NCBI RefSeq assembly: GCF_048569485.1
Contig: NC_134354.1
Coordinates: forward strand, 685,099,637 to 685,163,636
Direction: 5' to 3'
Length of the DNA stretch: 64,000 nucleotides
DNA from: Anomaloglossus baeobatrachus
Lineage: Eukaryota; Chordata; Amphibia; Anura; Aromobatidae
Under the pieces are notes generated by a model, which did no database searches, was not told the DNA's origin, and saw only the letters and a list, made by a program, of their open reading frames with translations. This document shows, piece after piece, positions 35,179 through 46,308 of this stretch (position 1 is its first letter; each line of letters starts with the position of its first letter). The translations under genes and the position numbers were made by a program.

Positions 35179-35319
35179 GGCCAGAGTCACACGCGTCAGT
35201 CAGCAAAGCCTGCCCCTGTCCGGACAGGAGTGGGTCAGCTGCATACAAATACATGCATCTGACCTGCTCCTGCAGGCCGTGCCAGGTGATGTGAATCAAT
35301 CACACGTGTGACTTCAGCC
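35179..35319. mobile_element. Short MITE
   Basis: GGCCAGAGTCACACGCGTC on the left pairs with the complement of CACACGTGTGACTTCAGCC on the right; flanks are TTA and TAA. The 140-bp interior contains inverted copies of 'gcaggagtgggtcag' type sequence. Confidence 0.7.
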
Positions 35320-35473
35320 TAAAATAAATAGGGAAAAGGGCATAAAAAGCTAAATTCGCTGCATTTTTCAAAATAAATGTTTTTGGTGCAGAAATGTCTG
35401 CTGCAAATACTTGAAGGGAACCTGTCTCCAGGTTTTTCCACTATAAGCTGCAGCCACCACCAGTGAACTCTTA

Positions 35474-35892
35474 AGGCGGCGTTACACGCTACGATTTATC
35501 TGACGATATGTCGTCGGGGTCACGGTGTCCGTGACGCACATCCGTCATTGTTAGCGACGTCGTTGCGTTTGACACCTACGTGCGACTCCGAACGATCGCA
35601 AATAGGTTGAAAATCGTTGATCGTTGACACGTTCACTTTCAAAATATTGTTCATCGCTTGGATCGCAGCAGACATATTGGTACGTTTGACACCCTCCCAA
35701 CGACAAACAACATCCACACGACCGCCTTGGTCAAACAATATATCGCTGAATGATTTTGCGTCGCTTGTAAGATCGTTACGTGTGACCGCAAATAAACGAC
35801 CTATGTGCAATCTCGGCAAATCGTAACTACGATCTGGGCGTGTCACATCGCTAATGAGATCGTCAGATAAATCGTAGCTTGTAAAGCGGCCT
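35474..35892. mobile_element. MITE with TTA target duplication, nested in F1
   Basis: Ends AGGCGGCGTTACACGCTACG and the complement of GTAGCTTGTAAAGCGGCCT are flanked by TTA at 35471-35473 and 35893-35895. Removing it restores 'ctcttatata', as seen intact in the sister F1 copies. Both arms contain ATTTATCTGACGAT. Confidence 0.92.
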
Positions 35893-36206
35893 TTATATAT
35901 AGTATTCTAGAATACAGTATATAAGAGCCCAGGCCGCTTTGTAGAACATAAAAAAGACCTTTATAATACCCAGGAGGTAGGCTAGTCTGATGGGTGTCAC
36001 TGCTCTCGGTCCGGTGCCGCCTATCTGCTTGTGATCACCATCCTCCTTCCCAGCCCTGTGTGGATCACGTGTCCTTCATCATCCAAATAGTGTCCTCCAT
36101 CGCACCCCAGTCTTTGACCTTTCGTCGCACCTGCACATAACAGTACTTTGCTTCGCCCTCAGCATTGCAGATCAAAGTGCGCAGGAGCGCAAAGGAGGCC
36201 ATCCTA

Positions 36207-37848
36207 CAGTTAGGTCCAGAAATATTTGGACAGTGACACAAATTTCGCGAGTTGGGCTCTGCATGCCACCACATTGGATTTGAAATGAAACCTCTACAAC
36301 AGAATTCAAGTGCAGATTGTAACGTTTAATTTGAAGGTTTGAACAAAAATATCTGATAGAAATTGTAGGAATTGTACACATTTCTTTAAAAACACTCCAC
36401 ATTTTAGGAGGTCAAAAGTAATTGGACAAATAAACCAAACCCAAACAAAATATTTTTATTTTCAATATTTTGTTGCGAATCCTTTGGAGGCAATCACTGC
36501 CTTCAGTCTGGAACCCATGGACATCACCAAACGCTGGGTTTCCTCCTTCTTAATGCTTTGCCAGGCCTTTACAGCCGCAGCCTTCAGGTCTTGCTTGTTT
36601 GTGGGTCTTTCCGTCTTAAGTCTGGATTTGAGCAAGTGAAATGCATGCTCAATTGGGTTAAGATCTGGTGATTGACTTGGCCATTGCAGAATGTTCCACT
36701 TTTTTGCACTCATGAACTCCTGGGTAGTTTTGGCTGTATGCTTGGGGTCATTGTCCATCTGTACTATGAAGCGCCGTCCGATCAACTTTGCGGCATTTGG
36801 CTGAAAGTATATCCCGGTACACTTCAGAATTCATCCGGCTACTCTTGTCTGCTGTTATGTCATCAATAAACACAAGTGACCCAGTGCCATTGAAAGCCAT
36901 GCATGCCCATGCCATCACGTTACCTCCACCATGTTTTACAGAGGATGTGGTGTGCCTTGGATCATGTGCCGTTCCCTTTCTTCTCCAAACTTTTTTCTTC
37001 CCATCATTCTGGTACAGGTTGATCTTGGTCTCATCTGTCCATAAAATACTTTTCCAGAACTGAGCTGGCTTCATGAGGTGTTTTTCAGCAAATTTAACTC
37101 TGGCCTGTCTATTTTTGGAATTGATGAATGGTTTGCATCTAGATGTGAACCCTTTGTATTTACTTTCATGGAGTCTTCTCTTTACTGTTGACTTAGAGAC
37201 AGATACACCTACTTCACTGAGAGTGTTCTGGACTTCAGTTGATGTTGTGAACGGGTTCTTCTTCACCAAAGAAAGTATGCGGCGATCATCCACCACTGTT
37301 GTCATCCGTGGACGCCTAGGCTTTTTTGAGTTCCCAAGCTCACCAGTCAATTCCTTTTTTCTCAGAATGTACCCGACTGTTGATTTTGCTACTCCAAGCA
37401 TGTCTGCTATCTCTCTGATGGATTTTTTCTTTTTTTTTCAGCCTCAAGATGTTCTGCTTCACCTCAATTGAGAGTTCCTTAGACCGCATGTTGTCTGGTC
37501 ACAGCAACAGCTTCCAAATGCAAAACCACACACCTGTAATCAACCCCAGACCTTTTAACTACTTCATTGATTACAGGTTAACGAGGGAGACGCCTTCAGA
37601 GTTAATTGCAGCCCTTAGAGTCCCTTGTCCAATTACTTTTGGTCCCTTGAAAAAGAGGAGGCTATGCATTACAGAGCTATGATTCCTAAACCCTTTCTCC
37701 GATTTGGATGTGAAAACTCTCATATTGCAGCTGGGAGTGTGCACTTTCAGCCCATATTATATATATAATTGTATTTCTGAACATGTTTTTGTAAACAGCT
37801 AAAATAACAAAACTTGTGTCACTGTCCAAATATTTCTGGACCTAACTG
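36207..37848 (-). mobile_element. Tc1-like transposon nested in F1 element
   Basis: Terminal inverted repeats start CAGTTAGGTCCAGAAATATT and are flanked by TA at 36205-36206 and 37849-37850. At 1642 bp it is full size. Removing it restores 'tatgtcatccacacagg', seen as its complement in the F1 copy at 3403-4095. The transposase runs on the minus strand and is disrupted. It belongs to a different Tc1 lineage from the copy at 4870. Confidence 0.95.
36462..37489 (-). pseudogene. Tc1 transposase, two frameshifts
   Basis: The minus-strand gene starts MRSKELSIEVKQNILRL at 37489. It shifts frame in an A-rich run near 37430, continues from IADMLGVAKSTVGYIL through the catalytic ILWTDETKINLY to about 36750, and shifts again into the frame that carries IVQMDNDPKHTAK and DLNPIEHAF and ends ASKGFATKY. 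All three catalytic residues of the DD34E triad are present but not in one frame. A whole gene of this type would be about 340 codons. Confidence 0.9.
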
Positions 37849-38092
37849 TATGTCATCCACACAGGGCTGGTAGGGCAGACGGCAATTGCACAAGGTTGAG
37901 GAGGCGCCAGACCAAGAGCAGGGATGTCCATCACACCAGAATGATCCCTAGGGGAGTATAATAAAGGTGTTTTTTACATTTTGCAGAGCAGCCTGGGCTC
38001 TTATATACAGTATTGTAGAATTCCGACTGTAAGAGCTCACTGGTGGCTGACAAAGCTTATAGGGGAAAAACCTGGTGACAGGGTCCCTTTAA

Positions 38093-38519
38093 CATGCACA
38101 GATCCTTAGGAGGAGGCCACCCCACACCATGCGCCCCTTACCTTTTGTATATAGCATACTTTCTTGACAACGATGCCAAAGGTTTCTTGTGATAACACTA
38201 GGATCTCACACATACTGGAGAACGAAAACTGCCGAAGCATGAAAAAAGGGAAATGGTCACAATAAAAAAAGTAATTTTCAGAAACCTCATGGGTACCCAC
38301 CCTGGAAAATTGGCAAGTATGATACAGACAGGTGCTACATGGCAACAGCAACACTCAGAAATGTCAAGGGACAAAAACATCTAGGCCTCTTGTTCACAAA
38401 TGAGTTGTATGTAGAAACCTATCATTTTTTACTCCACAATCAGTGCTGACTGCCTCAAGCATCTACTTTGTAAGTGTCATAGGAATGTCTTGTCAGAGGC
38501 GCTGGCAAATGTTATATAG

Positions 38520-38521
<2 letters not shown>
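38093..38521. other. Unassigned sequence
   Basis: No gene or repeat structure recognised. Confidence 0.4.
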
Positions 38522-38594
<73 letters not shown>

Positions 38595-38607
38595 ATATAT
38601 ATATAAT
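38522..38607. repeat. (TA)n microsatellite
   Basis: Nearly pure TA dinucleotides over about 85 bases, with a TGTG interruption. Such a tract can extrude as a cruciform and is prone to length change. Confidence 0.97.
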
Positions 38608-38869
38608 ACAGTATGTGTGGGATCAGCGCTAACCTTGAAACCACCTGCCTAATGTGTAGTTTACTCTTTTGGAGCCAAAACAGTTCTGACCTGTTGAAGT
38701 GTGTGGACTCCACTGAACTATGATATTTCACATTGAGATGTTGATCCTTTAATCCCACGCATGTCCTACGTTGAGTCGTGGTTACAGGAGCTGAGCTTGC
38801 TCCATACGTAATAGATGCTGCCTGTATTACACAGTTAGCATCTACCTCTAAGAGAAACAACTTCACCTA

Positions 38870-39497
38870 CGGCCTCTTTCACACGTCAGTGATTCTGGTA
38901 CGTTTGTGCTTTTTTTTCTACGTATCAGAATCACTGACATACGCAGACCCATTCTAATGAATGGGTCTGCTCACACATCAGTGATTTTTCACTGCACGTG
39001 TCTCCGTGCGGCATACCCGCGTGTCCGTGATTGCCGCACGGAGACATGTCCATTTTTTTCTGGCATCACTGATGTCCCACGGACAAGGCAGTGGTGTGGT
39101 CCGTGAAACACGTGCCAGAAAAAAACGTGCATATAAAATAAAAATCATTTTTACTCACCCGGCTCCAGCGACGCTCTCTGCAGCCTGTTCTGCCGGCTGC
39201 TTCTGAGCCGGCTCATTACTGTCGTGCATATTCATGATGCACGACACAGCCGACCCGGAAGCAGCTGCTGCGGGGGTCATCACCGGCCGGATACTGCACT
39301 GCGGGAGCGTTCAGCACCATGGAGAGCGGGAGCACGCACAGGTGAGTTAATCTCTATGTGCAATCACGGAGAACGGAGCCCGGATTGCACATAGACAACT
39401 CACATGTGCCGTGAATCACGGCACACGGAGGGACATTTGCGTGTTTTACACGTCAGTGAAGAACGTCTGTGTTTTTCACTGGCGTGTGAAACGGGCC
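38870..39497. mobile_element. TA-flanked MITE, CTTTCACACG ends
   Basis: GGCCTCTTTCACACGTCAG on the left and the complement of GGCGTGTGAAACGGGCC on the right are flanked by TA (38868-38869 and 39498-39499). The interior repeats 'cagtgatt' and 'ccgtgattgc' motifs in both orientations. It belongs to the same group as 41730-42307 and 63054-63649. Confidence 0.8.
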
Positions 39498-39560
39498 TAA
39501 GTGTGATCTCTGTTATCAATTTCCAAAAGTTCAATTTAAATGGTTCCAATGCATGTTGGC

Positions 39561-39826
39561 TAGTGATGAGTGACCACTACCGTGTTCATGTGCTCAGTAC
39601 TCGTAACAAGCAGTTGGACTCTCAGATGGGTGTCACTTGTGAACCGAGTATAATGGAAGTCGATGGGGAACTTGAGCAAATTTCTGGTAAATCTACCAGA
39701 AAAATGCTCTACCATGCTCGAGTTCCCCATTAACTTCCATTATACTCTGTACATGAGTTGCAGCCATCCGAGTATCTAACTGCTGGTTACGAGCACCTGA
39801 GCATGGTAGTGCTCACTCATCACTAC
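39561..39826. mobile_element. Fold-back element, TAGTGATGAGTGA ends
   Basis: The left arm TAGTGATGAGTGACCACTAC is mirrored by the complement near 39805-39826. Inner arms with 'gtataatggaagt' and 'acttccattatac' pair as well, giving a 266-bp hairpin. No coding capacity. Confidence 0.82.
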
Positions 39827-40223
39827 TGATGGCCCACCGTAATACAATAGCAGGGATGCCGATGGGTTAACATGGCATCATCCAGTGTCCTACTGAGGAT
39901 CCTCATCATCGCCATGTTTGTACTTCCATATGTGACTCGGCTTCATATGAGATCATCTTATTTACTATTTAGCAGACTATCGGAGTATATAGTATGTATA
40001 GTATATCAAATGATTGAAGTTCCTTAGTGGAGCTACAAACATAAGTGAAAGTAATAAAAAAAAAAGTTCTTGAAAAAAACTTTGGAAGTTTGAATCAATT
40101 CCTTTTCCCAATCCAAAAATAAACATATCGACACATCCGATTTATAAAAAATATAACATTATTTAACCCACATGTTACATTTCATACAAATAAAGCAAAG
40201 ATGAAAAAATGCCTTAATTTAGC
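39827..40223. other. Unassigned sequence
   Basis: AT-rich, with no recognised gene or repeat end. Confidence 0.4.
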
Positions 40224-41318
40224 TTAAACCCTTTAGGGGTCGAGCGATTTTTCGTTTTTGCCCTTTCATTTTTTCCTGCTTTTATGCCAAGAGCCATAAT
40301 GTTTTTATTTTTCTGTTGATATAGCCATATGAAGGCTTGTTTATTGTTAGATGAGTTTTACTTTTGAATGACACCATTTATTTTACCATATAATGGAATG
40401 GTAAGGAAGAATAAAATTCCAAGGGTGGTAAAATTTTGGGATCTTTTATTTATAGAGTTCAATTTACCATAAAACTGAGCTAGCATTATGATTCTCCAGC
40501 TCAGTGCCGTAGATCCCTAATGTATAGTCTTTATTTTATTTAAATAATGAAAAACAATTCTGGAAAAAATGCTGCCTGTGTCTCGACTTTCCCAAAACTG
40601 TTGCGGCGGCCAAAAAACTGCAATTCTGGCATTTTGACTTTTTTTCTCATTACTCTGTTTACCGATCAGATTAATTTATTTTATATTTTGATAGATTGGA
40701 CGTTTATGAACACAACGTTAGCAAATATGTGTATTTTTATTTATTTTTTAATTACTTAACTTTTAATGTGGTAAAAGGGGGGTTATTTGAACATATACTA
40801 TATATTTATTTTTTTCATATTTTTAAAACATTTCTTTTCTAATTTGTACAGTATTTAATAGATCCCTTAGGAAACTTGAACCTGCCATGATCTGATCACT
40901 TGTGTTATGTACAGCAATGCCATAGTATTGCTGTGTATAGCAGAAATCACGATCTCCTATGAACGCTGACTACAAACTGGTTTTCACAGGAGTACGACTA
41001 TGACAGATACAGGGGTCAGCAGCTGACCCCTGGCTGACTGTTATGACATCTCATCAGTGTCCCGCTATCGCGTCATGGGGCATGCTAATGAGGGGCCAGA
41101 ACAACGCACCCTCCTATCAGCGAGCTCATTAAATGCCGATGTCAGAGATTGTTGGCGGCATTTAACAGGTTAAAAGCCATGGGTGGAGCGCTGTTCCACC
41201 CGCAACTGTTAGAGGGGGATGAAGGCTGAATGATGCAGGCGTAGAGTGCGAGCCCGCATCAAAGGCAGGGAGATGACTCATGATGTACATAGTACGCTAT
41301 TAGTCGTAAAGGGGTTAA
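40224..41318. mobile_element. Long interspersed repeat with TTAA ends (family X)
   Basis: The start TTAAACCCTTTAGGGG and the complement of the end CGTAAAGGGGTTAA are related. The body contains AT-rich blocks ('atagccatatgaaggctt', 'cagctcagtgccgtag') and a final GC-richer part ('catttaacaggttaa', 'ctgttagagggggatg'). Similar blocks occur at 44400-45640, 52355-52515 and, reversed, at 54780-55490. It is probably a non-autonomous DNA element; I cannot name the family. Confidence 0.55.
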
Positions 41319-41729
41319 GGGCATCCTTCCCCCCCCCCCCCCAAAAAAAAATGTTATGTATCCTAAAGTAAGGCTAATAAAATGTACAGCACGCCCTACA
41401 AAATACAATCCCTCACACACCGCCATCAAAAGAAAGAAAAGTTATGGTTCTCACAATATGGCAACACAAACACATTTTCCAATTTTATTTATTTATTTTT
41501 TTTACAAAGTTCTGATTTTTTTTAAATCAAAAAAATATACAAATTTGGTATTTCCATATTCATACTGACCAGAAGAATTAGGAGCTTAATTACACTGCAA
41601 AAGAAATCCCAAAAATAGGTGGCGCATTTGCAGTTTTTCACCACATTTGCAGTTTTTCACCACATTTGCAATTTTTCCCAATTTTCAGCTTATTGTATGG
41701 TACAATGAATGGCGCCATTCAAAACCCTA
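41319..41729. other. Unassigned sequence with poly-C and short repeats
   Basis: It holds a C-run at 41330-41342 and a 22-bp motif 'gcagtttttcaccacattt' repeated two to three times near 41630-41680. No gene. Confidence 0.5.
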
Positions 41730-42307
41730 AGGCTACTTTCACACATCAGTTTTCTGCATTCAGGCACAATCCTTTTTTTTCCTGATGCAAAGGATCCGGC
41801 AAAAACGGATGCAAACCGTATCCACCGGATCCGGTTTTTAACGGATCCGTTATGCCGGATGCGTACAAAACCGGATCCGGTGGATACGGTTTGCATCCGT
41901 TTTTGCATCCGGTTTGTCCTTTTTTTTGAAGGATCAGCTTTTTTAATTAATTTGGTGCATGCGCAGTTTACAAAAACGGATCCGGTAGCCGCATCCATTT
42001 TTTACCGCATTGCGCCGGATCCGGCGTCCATAGGCTTTCATTGTAAAACACGCCGTATCGCGCCGGATCCGGCGCGATGCGGTTTTTTTGCCGGACAAAA
42101 AAACGTTGCAAGATACGTTGCCTCCGGCCGCCGCTTTGATAAATTTTGCTGCATCCGGAAAAAACCGGATGCAACGCAAAGCCATCAGGTACAATCCGGT
42201 TACAATGCAAGTCTATGGGGATAAAAAGGATGCGGTACCGGATCCGATTTACCCGTTTTTTTCCGGATTGTACCTGATGGCAAAAACCTGATGTGTGAAA
42301 GTAGCCT
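41730..42307. mobile_element. TA-flanked MITE rich in GGATCCGG
   Basis: AGGCTACTTTCACACATCAG is mirrored by the complement at the right end (CTGATGTGTGAAAGTAGCCT), with TA at 41728-41729 and 42308-42309. The interior contains many copies of GGATCCGG, CCGGATGC and related self-complementary octamers on both arms. Non-coding; the open frames across it are artefacts of the inverted repeat. Confidence 0.88.
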
Positions 42308-42633
42308 TATACAAGTATATGACAGAAAAATAAAATAGTTATGGGTTTTGTAAGAAAAAACAAAAGTGCAAAATTTGATGTACTGTAGGTATATACGGCA
42401 TATCAAATAGCCTTTATCAAAAAGAAAAGGCCGCAGCACAGGCTCTGATCACCGTCCAGACCTGAGTATTCAAAGGAACGGCGCACACAGAAGACCGGTT
42501 GTGGTAATTAACTTGTTTTATGAGCCGGTTTTTAGAAGTGCGTTTTTTTTACTGCCTTTTCAGAATGTCTGTAATATTCACAAAAATATAAATGCAACAA
42601 TTTTGTGTTTGCTCCCATTTTTCATGAACTTAA

Positions 42634-42849
42634 TTGAAAGATGTAAATCACCCATTGATCATGTTTGGTATGCTCTGGATCGTTGTATACAACAGCGTCT
42701 TTACGTTCGTTCCAATATCCAGCAACTTCGCAGCCATTACAGAGGAGTGGAGCAACGTTCCACAGGCCACAATCAACAACCTGATCACCTTTACGCAAAG
42801 GAAATGTGCTGCACTGTGTGAGACAAAGGGTCGTCACACCAGATGCTGA
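42634..42849 (+). pseudogene. Tc1 transposase C-terminal fragment
   Basis: The frame reads ITEEWSNVPQATINNL and CAALCETKGRHTRC, the usual C-terminus of one Tc1 lineage (commonly ending GGHTRY). The adjoining upstream part (DHVWYALDRCIQQR) is in another frame. The catalytic aspartates are absent. Confidence 0.8.
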
Positions 42850-43093
42850 CCGGTTTTCTCACCCGACCCCAAATCCCCCACCGTCCCGGAACCCCATAAA
42901 AAGGGTGGAATCACATTTGCTTGTGACTCGCTCGAGGATCGCAATGGCCAGCCGCTCTACGGACATGAGACCCACACGTCAGGAGAGCGGCAGCCGGTTT
43001 CGGGCAGTGTGATGTGATGCGATGCGAGCTGATTCCAGTGAAGTGCTGTAAAACTGCACAATTTAGAGTGGTCTTTTAATGTGGCCAGCGTAA

Positions 43094-43772
43094 AGGTGGT
43101 GTCACACATAGCAACGCAGCAGCGATCACGACCAGTGATCTGACCTTATCAGGATCGCTGCTGCGTCGTTACATGGTCGCTGGTGAGCTGTCAAACAGGC
43201 AGAGGTCACCAGTGACCAGCCCCCAGCCAGCAGCGACACGTGGAACCATAACTAAGGTAAATATTGGGTAACCAAGGAAAGCACTTCTCTTGGTTACCCG
43301 ATATTTACCTTAGTTACTAGCGTCTGCCGCTCTCACGCTGCCAGTGCTGGCTCCCTGTTCCCTGCACTCCTAGCCAGAGTACACATCGGGTTAATTACCC
43401 GATGTGTACTCTAGCTACGTATGCAGGGAGCAGGGAGCCGGCACTGGCAGCGTGAGTGCGGCTGACGCTAGTAACTAAGGTAAATATCGGGTAACCAAGG
43501 AAAGGGCTTCTTGGTTACCCGATGTTTACTGTGGTTACAGCTTACCGCAGGCTGCCACACGCCGGCTCCCTGCTCGCTTCAGTTCGTCGCTCTCTCGCTG
43601 TCACACACAGCGATGTGCGCTTCACAGCGGGAGAGCAATGTCCAAAAAATGAAGCAGAACATTCAGCAACAACCGGCGACCTCACAGCAGGGGCCGGGTC
43701 GTTGCTGAATGTCACACAGAAAATGGTGACCTAGCAGCGACGTCGTTGTCGTCGCTATGTGTGACACCACCT
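43094..43772. mobile_element. MITE with TAA target duplication, nested in Tc1 remnant
   Basis: Ends AGGTGGTGTCACACATAG and the complement are flanked by TAA at 43091-43093 and 43773-43775. Inner modules such as 'gtaaatatcgggtaacca' occur in both orientations and are shared with the element at 48910-49627. The centre has a short self-complementary spacer 'cgggttaattacccg'. Non-coding, CpG-rich. Confidence 0.92.
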
Positions 43773-43944
43773 TAAGGCACACCTGTGCAATAATCATGCT
43801 GTCTAATCAGTATCTTGATATGCCACACATGTGAAGTGAAATGGATTATCTCGACAAAGGAAAAATGCTCACTAACAGATATAGACACATTTGTGAACAA
43901 TATTTGTGAGAAAAAGGCCTTCTGTTTGCATAGACAAAATCTTA

Positions 43945-44319
43945 GAAAATGTGTCCACGATCAGGACTCACTGCGTCTTGGACGCATCGAGTACTGACCT
44001 GCGGGGCCACAAGTCTCCTCTACAGGAGAACGCAGGAGACTGCAGCTGTTAGTACCCATGATCAGGGTTTAGTGCACTGCGGTCTCTCACTTGTGTTCTC
44101 CCTTTGAAGGACACATGTGATTCCGCAGCAAACAATTGACATGCTGCGGTCTGGAAACACGCACCGCAAGTCAGTGTTTGCTGCGGAAAAAACAAACACA
44201 GTGGGCACATTTTGTAGAAATCCATCCACTGTGCTTGTACTATACAATGCAGCGTTTTGGACGCAGCTGACGCACGCTACATCCGAAGCGCAGCAAACAC
44301 CGATCGTGGGCACGTATCC
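43945..44319. mobile_element. MITE with TTA target duplication, nested in Tc1 remnant
   Basis: GAAAATGTGTCCACGATC on the left and the complement of GATCGTGGGCACGTATCC on the right are flanked by TTA at 43942-43944 and 44320-44322. Removing it joins two parts of the Tc1 terminal region. Both arms contain 'gcagc' and 'aaacac' motifs. Confidence 0.82.
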
Positions 44320-44399
44320 TTAGATCTTAGAATACAGCTCATGAAAAAGGGGAGCAAAAAATAAATGTGTTGTTTATATTTTTATCCAGTGTATTATAG

Positions 44400-45640
44400 T
44401 GAATCTTTTATGGTGGTGATGTATTTCAGAGCTATGTGATAGGATCCCATAAGAACCAAGCAATTTTTTCTCTTTTGTGTTTTCCCTTTTTTTTTTCCCC
44501 TCCTTTTTCCAAGAGACATAACTTATTCCACCGGCATAACAGTATGAGGGCTTATTTATTTATTTAGTCATTTATTTATTTATTTATTCATTCATTCATT
44601 TATTTTAAAGGGAACCTGTCACCACTTTTTTGTCCTATAAGCTGCGGCCACCACCACCGGGCTCTTATATACAGCATTCTAACATGCTGTATATAAGAGC
44701 CCAGGCCGCTGTGACAACATAAAAAACACTTTATAATACTTACCTAACATTCGCATGGTTGGCCATATGGGCGTCTCAGTTGTCCGGTGCCTCCTCTTTC
44801 GGCCATCGTCGTCCTCTTTCTGAAGCCTGTGTGCATGACTCGGCTACGTCATACACATTCGCCGATCCTGCGCAGGCGCACTACAATACTTTGATCTGCC
44901 CTGCTCAGGACCTGAATACCGGTGAGTGTGGATGACGTCGGACGCGTCATGCACCGCGGCTTCAGAAGATGGAGGACGAAGATGGCTGAAAGAGGCGGCA
45001 CCGGCACCGGAGGACGGAGACGCCCATATGGCCCACCGTGCGACCATTAGGTAAGTATTATAAAGTGTTTTTTATGTTCTACACAGCGGCCTGGGCTCTT
45101 ATATACAGCATGTTAGAATGCTGTATATACTGTAAGAGCCCGGTGGTGGTGGCCACAGCTTATACGCCAAAAAAGTGGTGACAAGTTCCCTTTAAGTTGA
45201 TGGAGCTGTGTTAGGGCTTGTTTTCGCATGGTGAGCTAACGTTCTTTATTGACTTTTGGGTGCAGAGAAGATGTTGTGATCACATCTTATTGCATTTTTT
45301 GCAAAGTTTCGGGTGTCAAAAAAATTAAATTCTGAGGTTTCCATTTATTTTCTCCTTACAATTTTACAGCTCAGGTGATTTCATGTTCTATTTTGATAGA
45401 TTTGACATTTCCAAATGTGGCGGCACCAAATCTGATTTTTATTTTTAATGAACAAATTAGAGAAAGCGGTGCAAAATATATTGGCGTGATATAAATAAAA
45501 TAATAGGGGACCATAAAAATCACCTCTATTCCATAAACAGCACTTGTTAGTTAGTGAGTAGCTCACAATAGAGGAAACAGAAGTGGTGAGGACGGCTCTG
45601 TCTTCTCTACACGCTCTGCCAGGCACCCGACTGGCTTATT
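44400..45640. mobile_element. Family X repeat copy interrupted by an F1 element
   Basis: Segments at 44400-44604 and 45196-45640 have the AT-rich body of family X ('atgagggcttattta', 'gttagggcttgtttt', 'ttttacagctcaggtg') in the same orientation as 40224-41318. They are separated by the F1 element at 44609-45191. Both ends are uncertain. Confidence 0.5.
44609..45191. mobile_element. TTAA fold-back element, family F1, well preserved
   Basis: Starts AGGGAACCTGTCACCACTT and ends with the complement, flanked by TTAA at 44605-44608 and 45192-45195. The arms carry 'ataagctgcggccacc' and 'ggctcttatatacagcat'. The interior of about 250 bp is GC-rich and also partly inverted. Confidence 0.93.
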
Positions 45641-45644
45641 TTAA

Positions 45645-46260
45645 AGGGAACCAATCACCAGGATTTTCGTATATAACCTAAAGCCAGTGCTATACTGGCA
45701 CTATCAGGCGGATTCTCTACATACCTGTAGTGGTCAGCTCGGATGTTTAGGTTTTGAAATCCAAAAAAGTAAAGTTCATAAAATTAGCTGCTTCTTGAGT
45801 GACAGCAGCTGAGGATCAGATAATATCTGGGGGGTATTCAGAGTTATCCCCTCCCCCTGTTAGAATTAGCATAAGTATTATACAATCGATTCACTTTGTC
45901 TCTTGCAGGACCTGTGTGAGGTCATACCCATGTGACCAGATGAGGCGGGGCCTCAGCCAACAAAACTGGATACCAGATCACTTGGGTATGACCTTACACA
46001 GGTCCTGCAACAAAGTGAATCGATTGTATAGTACTTATGCTAATTCTAACAGGGGAAGGGGATAACTCTGAATACCCCCAGATATTATCTGATCCGCAGC
46101 TGTCACTCAAGAAGCAGCTAATTTTATGAACTTTACTCTTTTGGATTTCAAAACCTATACCTCCGAGCTGACCACTACAGGAAAGTAGAGAATCCGCCTG
46201 ATAGTGCCAGTATAGCACTGGCTTTAGCTTATATACAAAAATCTTGGTGATTGGTTCCCT
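45645..46260. mobile_element. TTAA fold-back element: long near-perfect palindrome
   Basis: The left end AGGGAACCAATCACC and the right end GGTGATTGGTTCCCT are exact complements, flanked by TTAA at 45641-45644 and 46261-46264. Arms of about 285 bp pair nearly throughout, leaving a spacer of only about 45 bases near 45930-45975. No coding capacity. Confidence 0.93.
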
Positions 46261-46308
46261 TTAAGAACATGGATTGCCTGCTGTATCTATTCAGTGAGTG
46301 GTCCTTAA

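Larger units (their letters stand above)
35415..38088. mobile_element. TTAA fold-back element, family F1, with two nested insertions
   Basis: It starts AGGGAACCTGTCTCCAGG after TTGA (a decayed TTAA, 35411-35414) and ends with CCCT before TTAA at 38089-38092. The F1 motifs 'ctataagctgcagcc' and 'ggctcttatatacagta' are present. The host element is split by a TTA-flanked MITE (35474-35892) and by a Tc1 copy (36207-37848). Without them it would be about 610 bp, like its sister copies. Confidence 0.88.
42575..44391 (+). mobile_element. Tc1-like transposon remnant with nested MITEs
   Basis: The left part carries 'caaaaatataaatgcaac', the right part 'gttgtttatatttttatc' ending CCAGTG before TA at 44392-44393; these are inverted ends. 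A piece of + strand transposase (C-terminal) follows the left end directly, so the N-terminal and catalytic regions are deleted. The region to the right is split by MITEs at 43094-43772 and 43945-44319. A further 130-bp block (about 42897-43027) also looks foreign. Confidence 0.75.

Noticed and set aside
42501-42821. 106-codon + strand frame as an independent gene
   Set aside because: It overlaps the out-of-frame part of a Tc1 transposase C-terminus and the adjacent terminal repeat.
45645-46260. Possible microRNA precursor
   Set aside because: The hairpin is far too long and has TTAA-flanked transposon ends. It could yield small RNAs but is not a canonical pre-miRNA.
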